From contig CM062816.1 of assembly GCA_031772625.1 (NCBI GenBank), forward strand, positions 1,672,403,172-1,672,467,171: 64,000 nt of DNA, in the 5' to 3' direction. Positions within the stretch are counted from its first letter, which is position 1. Each line of letters opens with the position of its first letter. The position numbers and the translations under genes are program-made. Positions 22,979 to 34,330 of this stretch are shown in pieces. The notes beneath the pieces were generated by a model. That model had not been told where the DNA came from, made no database searches, and saw only the letters and a program-made list of their open reading frames with translations. Source of the DNA: Pinus tabuliformis. Its lineage: Eukaryota > Streptophyta > Pinopsida > Pinales > Pinaceae.

Positions 22979-23360
22979 GTAAGGCATAACTAGCCATTCA
23001 TACAGCCCTTGCTTTGTTTTGAAAGCAGTCTTCCATGCATCTTGCTCTACTACTCCGACCTGATGGTAACCACTACGTAGATCCAACTTGGAAAAGTAAG
23101 TAGCCTCTTTTAGCTGATCCAATAAATCATCAATGCGAGGAAGGGGATAACGATTCTTGATCGTTATTTTATTCAGTGCTTGGTAATCAATGCACATCCT
23201 CCACAAACCATCCTTCTTTCTCACCAACACTATTGGGGATCCGCATGGTGATGTGCTTGGTCTTATGAGCCCTTTCTCGAGTAGTTCCTGTACCTGCTTC
23301 TTGATTTCTGCATTCTCTAAAGCAGATAACCTTGTATATCTGTGGTTGTGATGGTTGTTT
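22979..23360 (-). pseudogene. Gypsy 1 RT fragment, duplicate copy
   Basis: Second copy of the N-terminal RT segment: [20 protein letters not shown] and [12 protein letters not shown] at 23230-22980. It stops at the LTR junction, so YLDD is absent. Confidence 0.85.
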
Positions 23361-23429
23361 CATCACTTGATTCTGACCCCAAATCTCTCTGAATAGCAGC
23401 AACAACCTTCTTCTTCTTGCTATCGAATT

Positions 23430-24110
23430 TCTTGGGTTTCAACTCCGGATGCAAAGACCAACAATGTTCATCATCATGTCCATCCTTATTTCAGTGAGTG
23501 CATGAAGGTTTGGCCTTTTGTACAACATTTTCCTTCCTCTCTTTCCATCTCTGCTTCCTCTTTTCTTTGTTCTTGCTTGCAGTGGGTTTTGATGATCCCC
23601 CAATCTCTGGGTTCACATTTTTGCCTCTAACTTCTAGATGGGTAGCCTAAATAGATACCTAATCTATGTTAGTAGGGTTAAACATGAGAATGGTGTACCT
23701 CAAATAACTATGTAAACCACCTATATACTTCAGCAAAGTTTCAGGTGAGTCTAAAGAAATGCCTAGAATCAAAGCTCTTTTTCTAAATTCTTGATTGTAG
23801 CTTTGTACACTTTGCCCTTTTAATTGGCGAAGAGTTTTCCAACTCAACATAGCTTGTTGCATATAAGCTAGTGGATAGAATTGTTTTTTAATTGCAGAAA
23901 CAAATTCACTCCATATAGAAAGAATTTTACCATGCTTCTTCAAGTCAGCTTGTGTCCTACCTTCCCACCATACCAAGGCAGTTCCTCCAATGCGTAGGTT
24001 GGCCAATTGAATTTTACTTATGTCTGAATCAATGCTCTATACCCTGTAATACACTTCAATCTGTCTAATCCAGTTATCTAGCTTCTCTGCATTTAACTCT
24101 CCATAACACT
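23430..24110 (-). pseudogene. Gypsy 1 gag, duplicate copy
   Basis: 24006-23659 encodes the same Retrotrans_gag core (GGTALVWWEGRTQADLKKHG and following) with a handful of changes. The knuckle region at about 23465-23505 has the shared TGA in place of its second Cys. It abuts the 5' LTR at 24111. Confidence 0.85.
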
Positions 24111-25560
24111 TGATCTGATAATGAGATCTAAGACAATAATAAGGTATTACAAACTTATGTGCATGGATGTTCCTATGTTATTTTGTGTAATGGATCGATT
24201 AGATTGTGAAATAAATAGACTTTGAAGCAGTTAAAGACTATAATAGACAAACACATAAAAACACAACATATTTAATAAGGAGTTCACCCAATACTCCTAG
24301 GCTACATCTCCTGGTCCAGCCTTCAGTGGTGGCCTCTCTATTAAGTCTCTAAACAGAGATTTTACAATAGTGAGCTCAATTTGAGTCTCACACACAATAG
24401 ATACAATTACAAGAGCTTCATTTAAATCCCTCAAGCTTCCTCTAAGTACACAGACTCCCTCACAGCTCTCGATCTCTGTCCTCACTCTGTCTCGCATTTG
24501 CTTGCAACATTTCCTATTTGTTTTCTCTCTGTCTATGGCTTTTAAAGCCAATGTTGCCTATTCGTTTCGGTTCCTGTCTCTCAGTCTCCCCAGTCTCTGC
24601 ACGCTTTGAATCCTTTTGTCGGCATTATACCATCATTGCTAAATAGATGGAGAGGAGGTGGCCACCCATTCTAAAACGTAAGAGTGACGTGGGCCTCTAC
24701 AACTCCTGAAACGACTGTGCTTTGCTTTCATAGTGAAAATGTATTTTCACAGAGAAGTTCCGCAAAAACTCAATATCTCGGACTTTAAAAGTCCTTAACT
24801 ATGATTCATTCCTTTATCGGGTCTGCCTATAAGTTACTATTGTATATCAGAAGGCTGCATCCCTTTGTGTTTTGGAAATATAATGAAAACTGCAAAATAC
24901 ATAAAAAATGGCTCCGTTACGGATTTGAAATTATATGGAATAACCTTAAGGCACCCTTTCAGGTCTGGTTTATCGCATCAACGCTTTCCTCTTCACTTTT
25001 TGTTTGACAAACAAAACTGCGAAAACATATAAAATCACTACAAAATCCCGCATATCGGACTTCAAAATATATACATTATCACCTAATTGCCCATCGGGTC
25101 CGGTTCATCGGGTCGCTCCAATTTCGATATCGCAATCGCTCATCGCAATACCCCTGGGTCGTTATAAGCGCTCCTGCAATCCCCTAATAGCGATCCTACG
25201 ATGTAATACAGGTCGTTGATCTGCGTGCTTGATCGATGGTCCATATTAACTCCACCTTCACAATCCTTGAGTGGGTTTGGCCAATAAGCGCTGATAGCCA
25301 CCATCGATAGCGATCCGCCAACCAAATTTGGACCATTCATCGGCCAGATCCGACGACTACTGTGTATTTCCCTGTTCCACCTCCGATAGCTCCATTTTCT
25401 CTATTTTCATGGGTTTTGGGCCTCCTGATAGTGTTTGTCCGCCCTGCTAAGGGTGTTGCTTTTGCAATAATTTCAAGCTTTCAAAGGATTTTTGGCATTG
25501 GGCATGATTTTTAAAGGGTTTATGAAAACTTAGAGAGAATTCTCAGATCCATTTGGATCA
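24111..25560 (-). repeat. Gypsy 1, 5' LTR (1,450 bp)
   Basis: Outer end ...atttggatca at 25560 and inner end tgatctgataatgag at 24111. It would carry the promoter for the minus-strand transcript; no single TATA box stands out. Confidence 0.88.
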
Positions 25561-26179
25561 TGTTTTCACCCAGTGCTTTACCTCTCTAGATCTATGTACA
25601 ATTCTCTCCCTCTTGCAATGTTGAATGCCATGTCCTTTCAACCAGGTGGTGGACATGATCCCCCACACAATTATTACCATGAAAAACAATTCATGAGGGG
25701 AATAATAGCAATTTTTTTTAAATAGAAATATAATTTACTTAATACTTAATATTTTTATTTATTTAATTAATTTTATCAACTTCGAGGTGTACCATCAAGT
25801 ACATGTTTGGGGTCTTATTACCAACCATTTAATTTATATGGTCACCCTAATTTATAGATATGAGAAATGAAAATTGAAGAAGGTAAATAAAAGGCATACC
25901 ATTATGGTTATAATATTTTATTAAATAAAAAAAATAATTTATTAATATAATTTTATAAAATTTAGTGAAAATTTTCTTTAATATCTAAAATGTTTAATTA
26001 TTAAATTTGACCAAAATAGTTAAAAAGGGAAAGATTGTATATTTGGTTAGTTTAACTATCAATTGTTTTTTGTTGTAATTGTAAAACAAGCACATGTTAG
26101 GAATTCCTATTATTACTACATGATCAAATTAAATCTCTTCATATATAAACTATTTTAGAGTGCAACACTTGAAAAAAAT
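25561..26179. repeat. Duplicated flank, matches 55390-55995
   Basis: From 'tatgtacaattctctccctctt' to 'gagtgcaacacttgaaaaaa' this is the same sequence as 55415-55998. Copy B has about 50 extra bases (tggaaataaaaaattgc...) near 55455-55515 that are missing here. It is the continuation of gene-fragment-X flank interrupted by gypsy 1. Confidence 0.8.
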
Positions 26180-26565
26180 CTTTTAAACATTGTGCCTTCC
26201 CTGTCTCGTTCACTAACTATTCGGCACACTTACAAATATCTAGCATATTAATGGCATTTAACGTCGATGGATATTCCATTTGCTTGCTGTACCTATCCAT
26301 TGAATATGATTAATGGCTTATTACCACTGCAAGTCTACATGCACATGGCTTTACACGATACCATGCTGCGCTGGCCCTCATCTGTGCCTCCACACGGTGC
26401 TTGTACATTTCGAAGGACAGTACTTCGGTGTGCATCCACCATCTGTTGTGGCTTTCCATCGTCGATCTCCAGCCCGCTATCTAATGGCAGAGATGGTCTA
26501 GATATTACCCTAACCAACTGTATGCACTGGTGTTGGCCTTTCTCATTGTTTTTGGCATACTTCGG

Positions 26566-26920
26566 TGTTATCCTCACTCTCTTAAAATCAATAATAAATC
26601 CAATTATTAAATTAAATAAATAAAATCATGAGAATTCCTCAAACTAAGGAGTCAAGTTTGGATGAGATATTCTCTCCAACTAGCTCTCCTAAATTAGTGT
26701 GTAAGTTAAGAAATTGTCTCAACCACGTGAGTCTAAGATAGATGCACTATCTTAAGACCACTTACTCATGTATTTAAATGTATTATTAAATTATTTGAAG
26801 AAATGTGAATTACATGAGCATGTGAGACCACATGACGGCTCTCTGCCTTTTTCCACCAGTTTAATTTTTGTGTGTTAATTTGTTGTGCATATGGTTATAT
26901 GACTTTGTGATTCTTCTTCA
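26566..26920 (+). repeat. LARD 5' LTR
   Basis: 355 bp, starts tgttatcctcactctc and ends gattcttcttca. It matches 30433-30788 with about two dozen differences. Confidence 0.92.
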
Positions 26921-26922
26921 TG

Positions 26923-26934
26923 TGGTATCAGAGC
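26923..26934 (+). other. LARD primer-binding site
   Basis: tggtatcagagc, complementary to the 3' end of initiator tRNA-Met, two bases after the LTR. Confidence 0.9.
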
Positions 26935-29154
26935 TAATTTTGGTTCTTAGGGCCTATGTGAATCCATCGATTTGCTACCAGTTATTGAAAAGTGCATGCA
27001 AGGACATGTGACGCGCTATTGAGAAGGGAGAAATTAATGTCAGCCAATCGCATAACCAGAATAAGTACTGCTGCAATGGAAACAAAATCAACATAGAATT
27101 CTTGAACAAAGCACTTGGTTGATCCGAAACACTATCGGTAGAGATCTGATTTGAGACAGCCTTGGGAGAGTTATTGGTAATCGGGGAAGGCCCCAAGGGA
27201 GCAACAAGCCCTTTGGGTAACATGGTGAATACCAGTTTGAAGGCTCTCTTTCATATAGCATCAAATTGGCCAAGGCTGTCCTTTTTTCTGCGGTGCACTG
27301 ACCTTGTTTGCAATAGTAAGCTTCGTTCATCATGCATCCCTGGACAAGGATATGGATGATTGTGGCTAGTGATTTAAGGGTGTGTTGAAACCCAGATTTT
27401 CGTCTAGCCCAATAGAAAAAGTCCAATGCGCATCTCAGATTCTTTTGATGTTCAAGCAGGATCTCTACAGTACGAGACGAAGTTAGCTCTAATAAGGTTA
27501 ACGACAGGCAAGGATAAAAACGGACTGTAATACCTCATATTTCTATTTGTTCTTGAATCTCATTTGAGGAACCGACATGGGGATTTCATTTGGCAAAGTG
27601 GGTACCAATAGCTTCACCCTCCCGTATACTATCATCATCCCGTTTATATTTGTTGATCTATAGTGCCCTCACAGAATGCCAATATTGTCTTTTTGAATGT
27701 CACACTGTAAATCTTTGAGCATCACATTGTAATGAGACCTGTGAGTGGAGGAATCATGATCAGCTGCTAACATAAATGCAATTGCGTAGTTACTATAGAA
27801 GATTTTTTAGTTCAATGTGCAGGTGTGAGCAACTTCATTATGGATTGGAAAGACTAACATTCAGCCCTTTTCAGCCATCAAAGACTCCCACCGTGGAAGA
27901 TCGCTAGACAGTGTGAAGTCTATTTGCAGCATGCAAGACCTACAACGTGGAAGTGGCCTGCATCCAAGTCAAAGGAAAAATATTGCATGAATAAGGTCGT
28001 AAGTTTTTTTTTCAATAACATAAAGTTTGAAGTTGGGAAATCACTTTTTTAAGGGTTTAAAAAAAATAGTTTAAAGTTTAAGGTGGACACTTATTATGAT
28101 AAGGAAAACCCTTACTTTATGTTAAAAGTGTGGAGGTATACTTTGTTTTTAAGTGGAGTGATAAGGTTATAAAGTGTGATTTTTGAGAGATATAAAATGT
28201 GGAGAAATAAGGTATACTTTTTAAATTAAATGAATGATTTTTAGGAGAGATAAGGAGTGGATAAAATATTTTTTATGTAATGGAGTAATAAGTGATTTTG
28301 TGGAGTGATAAGGTGAAATTATTTTGTATTTGGAGCGATAAGTGTTTTGTATTGGGAGTGATAAGTGATTTTTTTAGAGAAAGTCATTGTTGTAATCCAA
28401 AGTAATGTTTTACTTTGAGAGCGATTGAGCAAGTGCAGGCAATTTTTTGAAGACAAAAGTTTGCAAGTGTGACATTCTCATTGCTTGAGAAGGTGAAGGT
28501 TGATGTACTCTCATATTTAAGTAAAAACATATCTTTTTTGTGGTGCTTGTGTCCTAGATCCGGCCGAAATTGAATAAGGGGATCTTAGGTACAATGTGAG
28601 AGTGTTTGTGATCGCGCATGATTCTTGATATTGTTTTTGTTTTGTGTCTAGTTTTGACACTAGCCTTTTTGTACACACAACAAATTAGCGCATTGCATGC
28701 ACATAGTCAATTCCATTCAAACTCCTGTAATCAATCTTAAAGTACACAAGCACAAAGTGTCACATCATCAACTTGATAAAAGTAATATTCTGCAAAAAAC
28801 ATTTCACAATAGCTAATTCACGCCAACATATTAAGGATGCTAAAAAATCAAGTATTTCAAGCCAATACGACATCAACATCATCAACACTTTTTGTATCAC
28901 TTGCAGATAAACATTTTTTAACGGAATTGTATGGGTGCATTCTTGGTTGTAAACGACACCCTAATTTGACTTGTTAAGGTGAATACATTAAGTCAAGTAA
29001 GTCTTCAACTGAGTCATCAAGATTGAACTTGTCATTTGTATCTTGGGTGCATTTTCGACAGTGTTCGACACCCTTTCCTTCATTTACAAATCATCACATT
29101 CAGTGAGTACATTCAATAAATCACAAGTGTCAGTAATCAATCAAGCAAGTTCAC
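26935..29154. other. LARD 5' interior, noncoding
   Basis: No convincing gene. 28120-28400 is a degenerate short repeat built on 'ggagtgataag', and 28680-29140 is rich in 'caatcaa/catcatc' words. Such repetitive interiors are usual for LARDs. Confidence 0.6.
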
Positions 29155-29928
29155 ATGGCAAAAAGCATTCAATTATTAAGTATTCTTAGCAATTTTATCC
29201 TTTCAACTACTAAAGACATGGTACAAATCAACAAAATTAATCTTTTTTGCATTCAAGTGCATATTCAACATGCACATGAAATGATTGAGTTCCTTCAACT
29301 AGAGTCACAAGTTCAGAGAAATGAGTTGCAAGAGAAGCATGTTGCTTCCAAGTCTTTGACCAATCCAGAGACGGTTGATCATTCGACTTCATTCATCCAA
29401 CCAGCTTCAAGTGTTGAAGTTGTTCCAGTTCAACTTTCTTCTAAACCCATCATCAAGCCATGGGAAGAAATTCAAAGTAATCGAAATCGACGCAGCTTAG
29501 GATATGTCAAAGATAATGACAACTTACATATCCCTGATTATTCAAAGCCCATTCAGTTCGTCAGTGCCAGATTAATTGAACAAATCACCTCAGCAAGTTC
29601 TCAGCAACTTGCAGAGCGACGTCCATGCACACAAACTAAAGTTGCAGACAAACAAAAATGCACACAAACTCAAGTTGTAGACAAACTGACATGTTCTCAT
29701 TGTCAAAGAACTAGTTATCTGGAAGATCAGTGTTTTGATCTCCATCCTTGTCACCATTGTGGCAATCATAATCATTCATCAAAGAAATGTTGCAAACAAG
29801 ACCAACCTGCCAAATTAAAGATCAATTATTCATGGATTGATCCATGGGAATGGCCATCCACAGCCAGAAGATTGTACAAGTTTTACAATCGGATTCACTC
29901 ACACATATTGCAGCCAACAGTAAAATGA
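29155..29928 (+). CDS. LARD gag-like protein with zinc knuckle
   Basis: 257 codons from ATG 29155. The central part has SLGYVKDNDNLHIPDYSKPI (about residues 114-133). Two Cys clusters follow: CSHCQRTSYLEDQC (about residues 182-195), in which the usual His is Tyr, and a canonical CHHCGNHNHSSKKC (C-x2-C-x4-H-x4-C, about residues 201-214). No membrane segment or protease motif. The knuckle suggests RNA binding, as in a retrotransposon nucleocapsid. It is the only long open frame in the element; whether it is made is unknown. Confidence 0.6.
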   Translation: MAKSIQLLSILSNFILSTTKDMVQINKINLFCIQVHIQHAHEMIEFLQLESQVQRNELQEKHVASKSLTNPETVDHSTSFIQPASSVEVVPVQLSSKPIIKPWEEIQSNRNRRSLGYVKDNDNLHIPDYSKPIQFVSARLIEQITSASSQQLAERRPCTQTKVADKQKCTQTQVVDKLTCSHCQRTSYLEDQCFDLHPCHHCGNHNHSSKKCCKQDQPAKLKINYSWIDPWEWPSTARRLYKFYNRIHSHILQPTVK

Positions 29929-30432
29929 ATATGGTACTCTCGTGCAGTTGAACTGGGGAGTACACCAGTGAAATACTCCTACACCTGCAAAGGGAGTTCA
30001 GATATAATTTGGAAAGATTTCCTCTCCTTTCAACTGACAAAGGGGGCAAAATGTCAATGAAATTGACAAGTGGTTGTCAGACTGAAAGTCTCAACAACAT
30101 CAATGAAGTAGCCAGTGATCATCTTCATTAGCTAGTGGGCGATCATCATCAGCAAATATGCTAGTGGGTGTTCATCAAATTGTGTCAGTGGACACCGAAT
30201 GTTGTTTTCAAGCAAAGGACAGATGGATCCTTTTGCAGCTTGGCAGGTGATGGATTTGTCAAGCGATATTGAGAGATGAATCAAACATGCAGCTGATTCA
30301 TGTTCTCTTCAGATTTGAGTTTTTTTTAGCATCCAACTTTGGGGGTTTTTCAGGCAAATGTTTTTTGACGATCAACTTGAGAAGTTGGAAGATGGTTCCT
30401 TGTTCGTTTTGGACTTATCACCGGGGGGGGAA
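29929..30432. other. LARD 3' interior and polypurine tract
   Basis: Noncoding, with 'gctagtgggtgttcatca'-type repeats around 30100-30190, ending in the purine tract ccgggggggggaa (30420-30432) that would prime plus-strand synthesis. Confidence 0.65.
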
Positions 30433-30788
30433 TGTTAGCCTCACTCTCCTTAAAATCAACAATAAATCCAATTATTAAATAAAATAAATAAAATCATGAG
30501 AATTCCTCAAATTAAGGAGTCTAGTTTGGATGAGGGATTCTCTCCAATTATCTCTCCTAAATTAGTGTGTAAGTTGAGAAATTGTCTCAACCAAGTGAGT
30601 CTAAGATAAACGCACTATCTTAAGACCACTTACTCATGTATTTAAATGTATTATTAAATTATTTGAAGAAATGTGAATTACATGAGCATGAGAGACCAGA
30701 TGATGGTTCTCTACCTTTTTCCGCCAGTTTAATTTTTGTGTGTTAATTTGTTGTACATATGGTTATATGGCTTTATGATTCTTCTTCA
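30433..30788 (+). repeat. LARD 3' LTR
   Basis: 356 bp, tgttagcctcactctcc to gattcttcttca, followed by the target duplication ttcgg. Confidence 0.92.
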
Positions 30789-33055
30789 TTCGGATTCGTG
30801 TTGCTTTGTAAGGTTTTTGGTTATGGAATTTGGCAAAGCTTTGTCAATGGCACTCTGCAACAATTGAGAGCAGAAGGGTCTGTCCATTGAACCTAGCAAG
30901 GTAACCCCTCTCTTAGCTGTCCCAATATGCTTTTGCTTGCTCAAAGGAACAATGTTTGGAAGATTGTTTATGATTAGCAAAGTTATGAGGGTTTTTATCT
31001 TTTAGCTGTACAGAGGTGACTGCAGTATTTTCAGAGATGAATGAAGTCAACAAATTCCCTATCTCTTCTGCCATCAGTAAGTTACTATTTATTAGGTGAA
31101 TGCTTGATTGGTTGTCCTCTATTTAGGTTTCTCTAAAAATTTACATCTATGCTCCTTTTTGAATGGATTTCCTATTTCTAACACAGGGTTCTCATTTTCC
31201 TTTGTAGGTGGGTGACTTACCAAAGGCGTGCCCCTATCTCAAGTAAGCCCATAACTATATTATTTTTAAGTTGAGTTTCTAGAAATAAGATGCGAGTTTT
31301 GACTTTGAAGGCTAAGGCTAACCTTACCTTATGTTGGCTTGCAGGTACACTATACTCAAGAGGTTTAGAGTTTGAACTTTCAACTTTTATGTGTCCAGAA
31401 TCTCACAATATGGCCACTGCTTTTCAGGTTGGAGCTAGACTCTAGTCGTAGGATAAAGAGGTCATTTATTCTCTTTTTTGTGAATGAAGAACTTTAATAT
31501 CAAGACACAACTTCCTGTGATTCTCTTTTTTTTGGGGTTAAATTACTTGACCAGCCATTACAGTCGGCAATCTCCACTATTGGACTGTAATTGTAACGAG
31601 TTTGAAGGGATTTCGAGTCGTTCCTTTATGTTTAAAGTATATATGTAATAATTATTCTCAAACCCTAATGGAGGTGTCGTTGTTTAGCTTTTTGAGGCTT
31701 ATTTAAATACATGTCTATTGCATTTCCATTCACATAACCAATTTAATTATGTTTGTATGAGGTGTCTGAATAGTTTAGGCAACAAACGCCTGATTCTTGT
31801 GCATAATCTTTGCGTGTGAACATTAGGGTTAAGCTGTAGCAGCTTGGTAATGAAGTCTCGCATTTTGCTATCGGTTTCATTTTTGATATATATATGTATA
31901 AAGATTTATGAGGTTATGAATTTTTTCCGACTTGTGATAGCTACGTTATCATGAGGCTATTCACTGTCTTTCTTTGGGTTTCGATGATTAAAACATAAAA
32001 TTGGCATAGTGCACCAATATTTGTATTTTCTGGGTTTTATGAAATTACAATTATATATGTTTAGCATGTTTAGGGATTCTTGTCAGTATCTTAGATTTTT
32101 CCATACCCTACTCTAGATAGTTTCTATTTTATGTCAAATTAATCATGTATTTCGTTCTACTATCAGAGGGTTTACCTTCTGTGGAATTCTTCATAAGTGT
32201 TTAAAACTGTTAAAAGGTAGCTTATCATCGTAATCACTTTCCTGTGCATTCAATGTTAACAACTACAGTTTAGTATAATTAATCAATTTCACAAACATGA
32301 ATAGTTACTAAGTGAAGTTGTAATTACAGTTCAACAATGATTCTTTTAATGGGTTCTCCTTCAGTTTTCTAATTAACTTGAAAAATGAATGATAATGACT
32401 ATTGTACATAATAATATTTATCGTTTAACATTAAGTCTATTAAGAAGCTTGCTACCTCAGTTTAACCATTAACCTATAAAAATAATATTTTTGAAAGGTC
32501 TCTCCTCCCAGCCACGAGTCTGGTAATCACAACTAGACTCTCCCCCGAGCACCTTCTATCTTCTCCATGTTGGATCTAGTCCAATTACAGTCAGTACTAA
32601 GGCCTAGAGACTACAGTCCAACCTCCAATTGTACTCTTTGTTAACTTTACTGAGCAAGTTTCTCCCATTGGTTTATTCCATCCAGCTCCAGGAGCCTTTT
32701 ATGCTCTTTTCCCCTCTCTATATTACCTCTCTCAGGCAGAGGGTAACCACTTATTGGCAATTGTTCTTTTAAATGAAAAAATAGTTTTATTTAAAGTATT
32801 ACCACCTATAATTTAGGTAATTACCACATGTGTTTCTTGGCTGCTTCCTATAATAGTTCATATTCATTATCAAATTAAATAACATTTAAAATATCATTTT
32901 AGTAAAAAAAAACATTCACTTAATAATATTCATGAAATTTTATGTAACTTGGGGGTGTTACATCTCCCCCCCTCATGCGGAACACCATCCCTGGTGTTCT
33001 CTTCTTCTTAAGGAAATAATGCACAATAAGCCTTTCGCATGAATTCCTCCTCTTC

Positions 33056-33200
33056 TCAAGTAGCCTCTTCAGGGGTAAAGTCCTTCCATTGCACTTTAAT
33101 CTGGGTGATGGCTCGCTTCAACAAGTTGGTTTCCCACTGATCGAGAATACGAAGAGTTTCAGCTAGGAACTCTCCTTTCGGTTCGACTTGCACTGTAAAA
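33056..33200 (-). pseudogene. Gypsy 2 chromodomain tail
   Basis: VQVEPKGEFLAETLRILDQW then KRAITQIKVQWKDFTPEEAT: the chromodomain-like end of a Ty3/gypsy integrase, usually thought to guide insertion to chromatin marks. It is separated from the rest of the integrase by the microsatellite-bearing insert at 33196-33325. Confidence 0.82.
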
Positions 33201-33208
33201 CAATTATC

Positions 33209-33264
<56 letters not shown>

Positions 33265-33325
33265 GTATACATATATATCCAATCTTCACCCCTTAACCAC
33301 TTTACCTGAATATTTCCCCAATCAA
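33196..33325. repeat. (TA)n insert inside the integrase frame
   Basis: About 130 bp including an uninterrupted (TA)n run at 33211-33261 lie between IQV and VEPKG of the integrase C-terminus. In related elements those residues are contiguous. In minus sense the insert begins CAG/GTAAAGTGG and ends TTTTACAG, like an intron, but splicing there does not restore the frame. Confidence 0.65.
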
Positions 33326-34330
33326 TAATGTGTTGAGTGTTATACACATATTTCTTTAGTAAGGATACATGAAATACATTGTGGACTCGAATGTGACTTG
33401 GTAGTGCAAGCTTAGAGGGCACTGGTCTAATTATTTCTAAGACCTGAAAGGGTCTGCAGTATTGGGGTGCTAATTTGGCACAACCACGCCACTGCAAGGA
33501 ACTTTTCTGAGGCTTCGCCCTCAGGTAGACATGGTCTCCTGGTTGAAATTCCTATAAGTCCTTTTTTTATTCGCATACATCTTATGTCTATCTTGGGCTG
33601 CCCTTAAATTTTGTCGGACTTTCTTAACAACCTCCGCCATTTTTGCTACCATGTCAGGATCTAGTGCTAGCTTATTTACTGGGTTATTCTAGTCTATGGG
33701 TACTTTGCACTTTCTCCCATACAACACCTCAAAAGGGCTCATGCTTAGTGATTCATGATGTCCATTATTATATGCAAATTCCACTAGGTGGAGGTAGTCC
33801 TCCCACTTGTGTGGCTGCTACATCATGAACATGCGTAGAACGTATTCTAAAACTTGATTTACTTGTTCAGTTTTTCCATCCATTTAAGGATGGTAGGTAG
33901 TACTAAACTGGACTTGGGTACATAGTCTTGCAAAAAAAGTCTCTATTTGAAATCACTACCTTGGGTATCCCATGCAAGTGAAATATCTCCTTCATAAATA
34001 TTTCTGCAATTTCCACTGCTTTGAAAGTGGATTTCATAGGTATGAAGTGGGCTGTTTTACTCAACATGTCTACCACAACCATCATAGAATCATGTTGCTT
34101 CCTTGTGCGGGGTAAACCGGTAATAAAATCTAAGGATATAGTCTCACATTTCCATTGCGGAATGGGTAATGGCTGTAATAATCCAACGGGATGTTGATGT
34201 TTCGTTTTAACCAATTGACACTCCAAATATTTGGACAAGTATTCTACAATATCCTTCCTCAATCTGAGCCAAAAATACCCTCTCTTAATGGCTGAAAGCA
34301 TTTTCCGATAGCCTGGGTGGCAAACACAAG
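33325..34330 (-). pseudogene. Gypsy 2 integrase
   Basis: 34301-33903 has YFWLRLRKDIVEYLSKYLEC, ISLDFITGLPRTRKQHDSM and FHLHGIPKVVISNRDFFCK. The catalytic first Asp (SLDF) and second Asp (SNRD) are visible. 33497-33325 holds the C-terminal part (APQYCRPFQVLEIIRPV, SHIRVHNVFHVSLLKKYV). Frames change near 33900 and 33500 and there are stops between. Confidence 0.84.

Larger units (their letters stand above)
20802..25155. repeat. 2.18-kb tandem duplication inside gypsy 1
   Basis: Unit 1 is 20802-22978, unit 2 is 22979-25155. Each runs from the RT (aaggcataactagccattc) through gag into the LTR, ending at 'cccct.ggtcg'. The junction at 22978/22979 joins LTR sequence directly to RT sequence. The units differ by few substitutions, far fewer than the two outer LTRs do, so the event is younger than the insertion. 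Confidence 0.88.
16913..25560 (-). mobile_element. Ty3/gypsy LTR retrotransposon 1, with internal tandem duplication
   Basis: Full-length but defective element read right to left. The 5' LTR is 24111-25560 and the 3' LTR 16913-18398, both bounded by TGATC..GATCA ends, with a polypurine tract (GTGGGAGGGCA in element sense) at 18399-18412. Flanks are ttttt (16908-16912) and tgttt (25561-25565), an imperfect 5-bp target duplication. Internal order is gag, RT, RNase H, integrase, C-terminal domain. An aspartic protease is absent. A 2.18-kb piece is tandemly duplicated (20802-22978 and 22979-25155), which creates a third, partial LTR in the middle. No clear primer-binding site was seen next to the 5' LTR. 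Confidence 0.9.
26566..30788 (+). mobile_element. LARD-like non-autonomous LTR retrotransposon
   Basis: 4,223-bp element with near-identical 355/356-bp LTRs (TGTTA...TTCTTCTTCA), a perfect 5-bp target duplication TTCGG (26561-26565 and 30789-30793), PBS 26923-26934, and a polypurine tract ccgggggggggaa at 30420-30432. The interior has no RT or integrase. Only one open frame with a zinc-knuckle region (29155-29928) is credible. Insertion is inside the 3' LTR of gypsy 2, so it is younger than that element. Confidence 0.92.
26180..32962 (-). repeat. Gypsy 2, 3' LTR, split by the LARD
   Basis: 26180-26565 matches 38099-38480, and 30794-32962 matches from 38481 to 40736. The inner end is ..gggggtgttaca, next to a polypurine tract (gagggggggaga in element sense). 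The LARD at 26566-30788 lies inside it. Confidence 0.87.

Noticed and set aside
24111..24125. Primer-binding site for gypsy 1 (tatcagatc next to the LTR edge)
   Set aside because: The same bases are present in the 3' LTR, so they belong to the LTR and not to the internal region.
26975..27426. Minus-strand frames in the LARD interior
   Set aside because: Overlapping frames without recognisable motifs, antisense to the element; probably chance.
33196..33325. A true intron in the gypsy 2 integrase
   Set aside because: Borders look like GT..AG, but joining CAG to TGCAAGTCG shifts the frame away from VEPKGE, so it is not a working intron in this copy.
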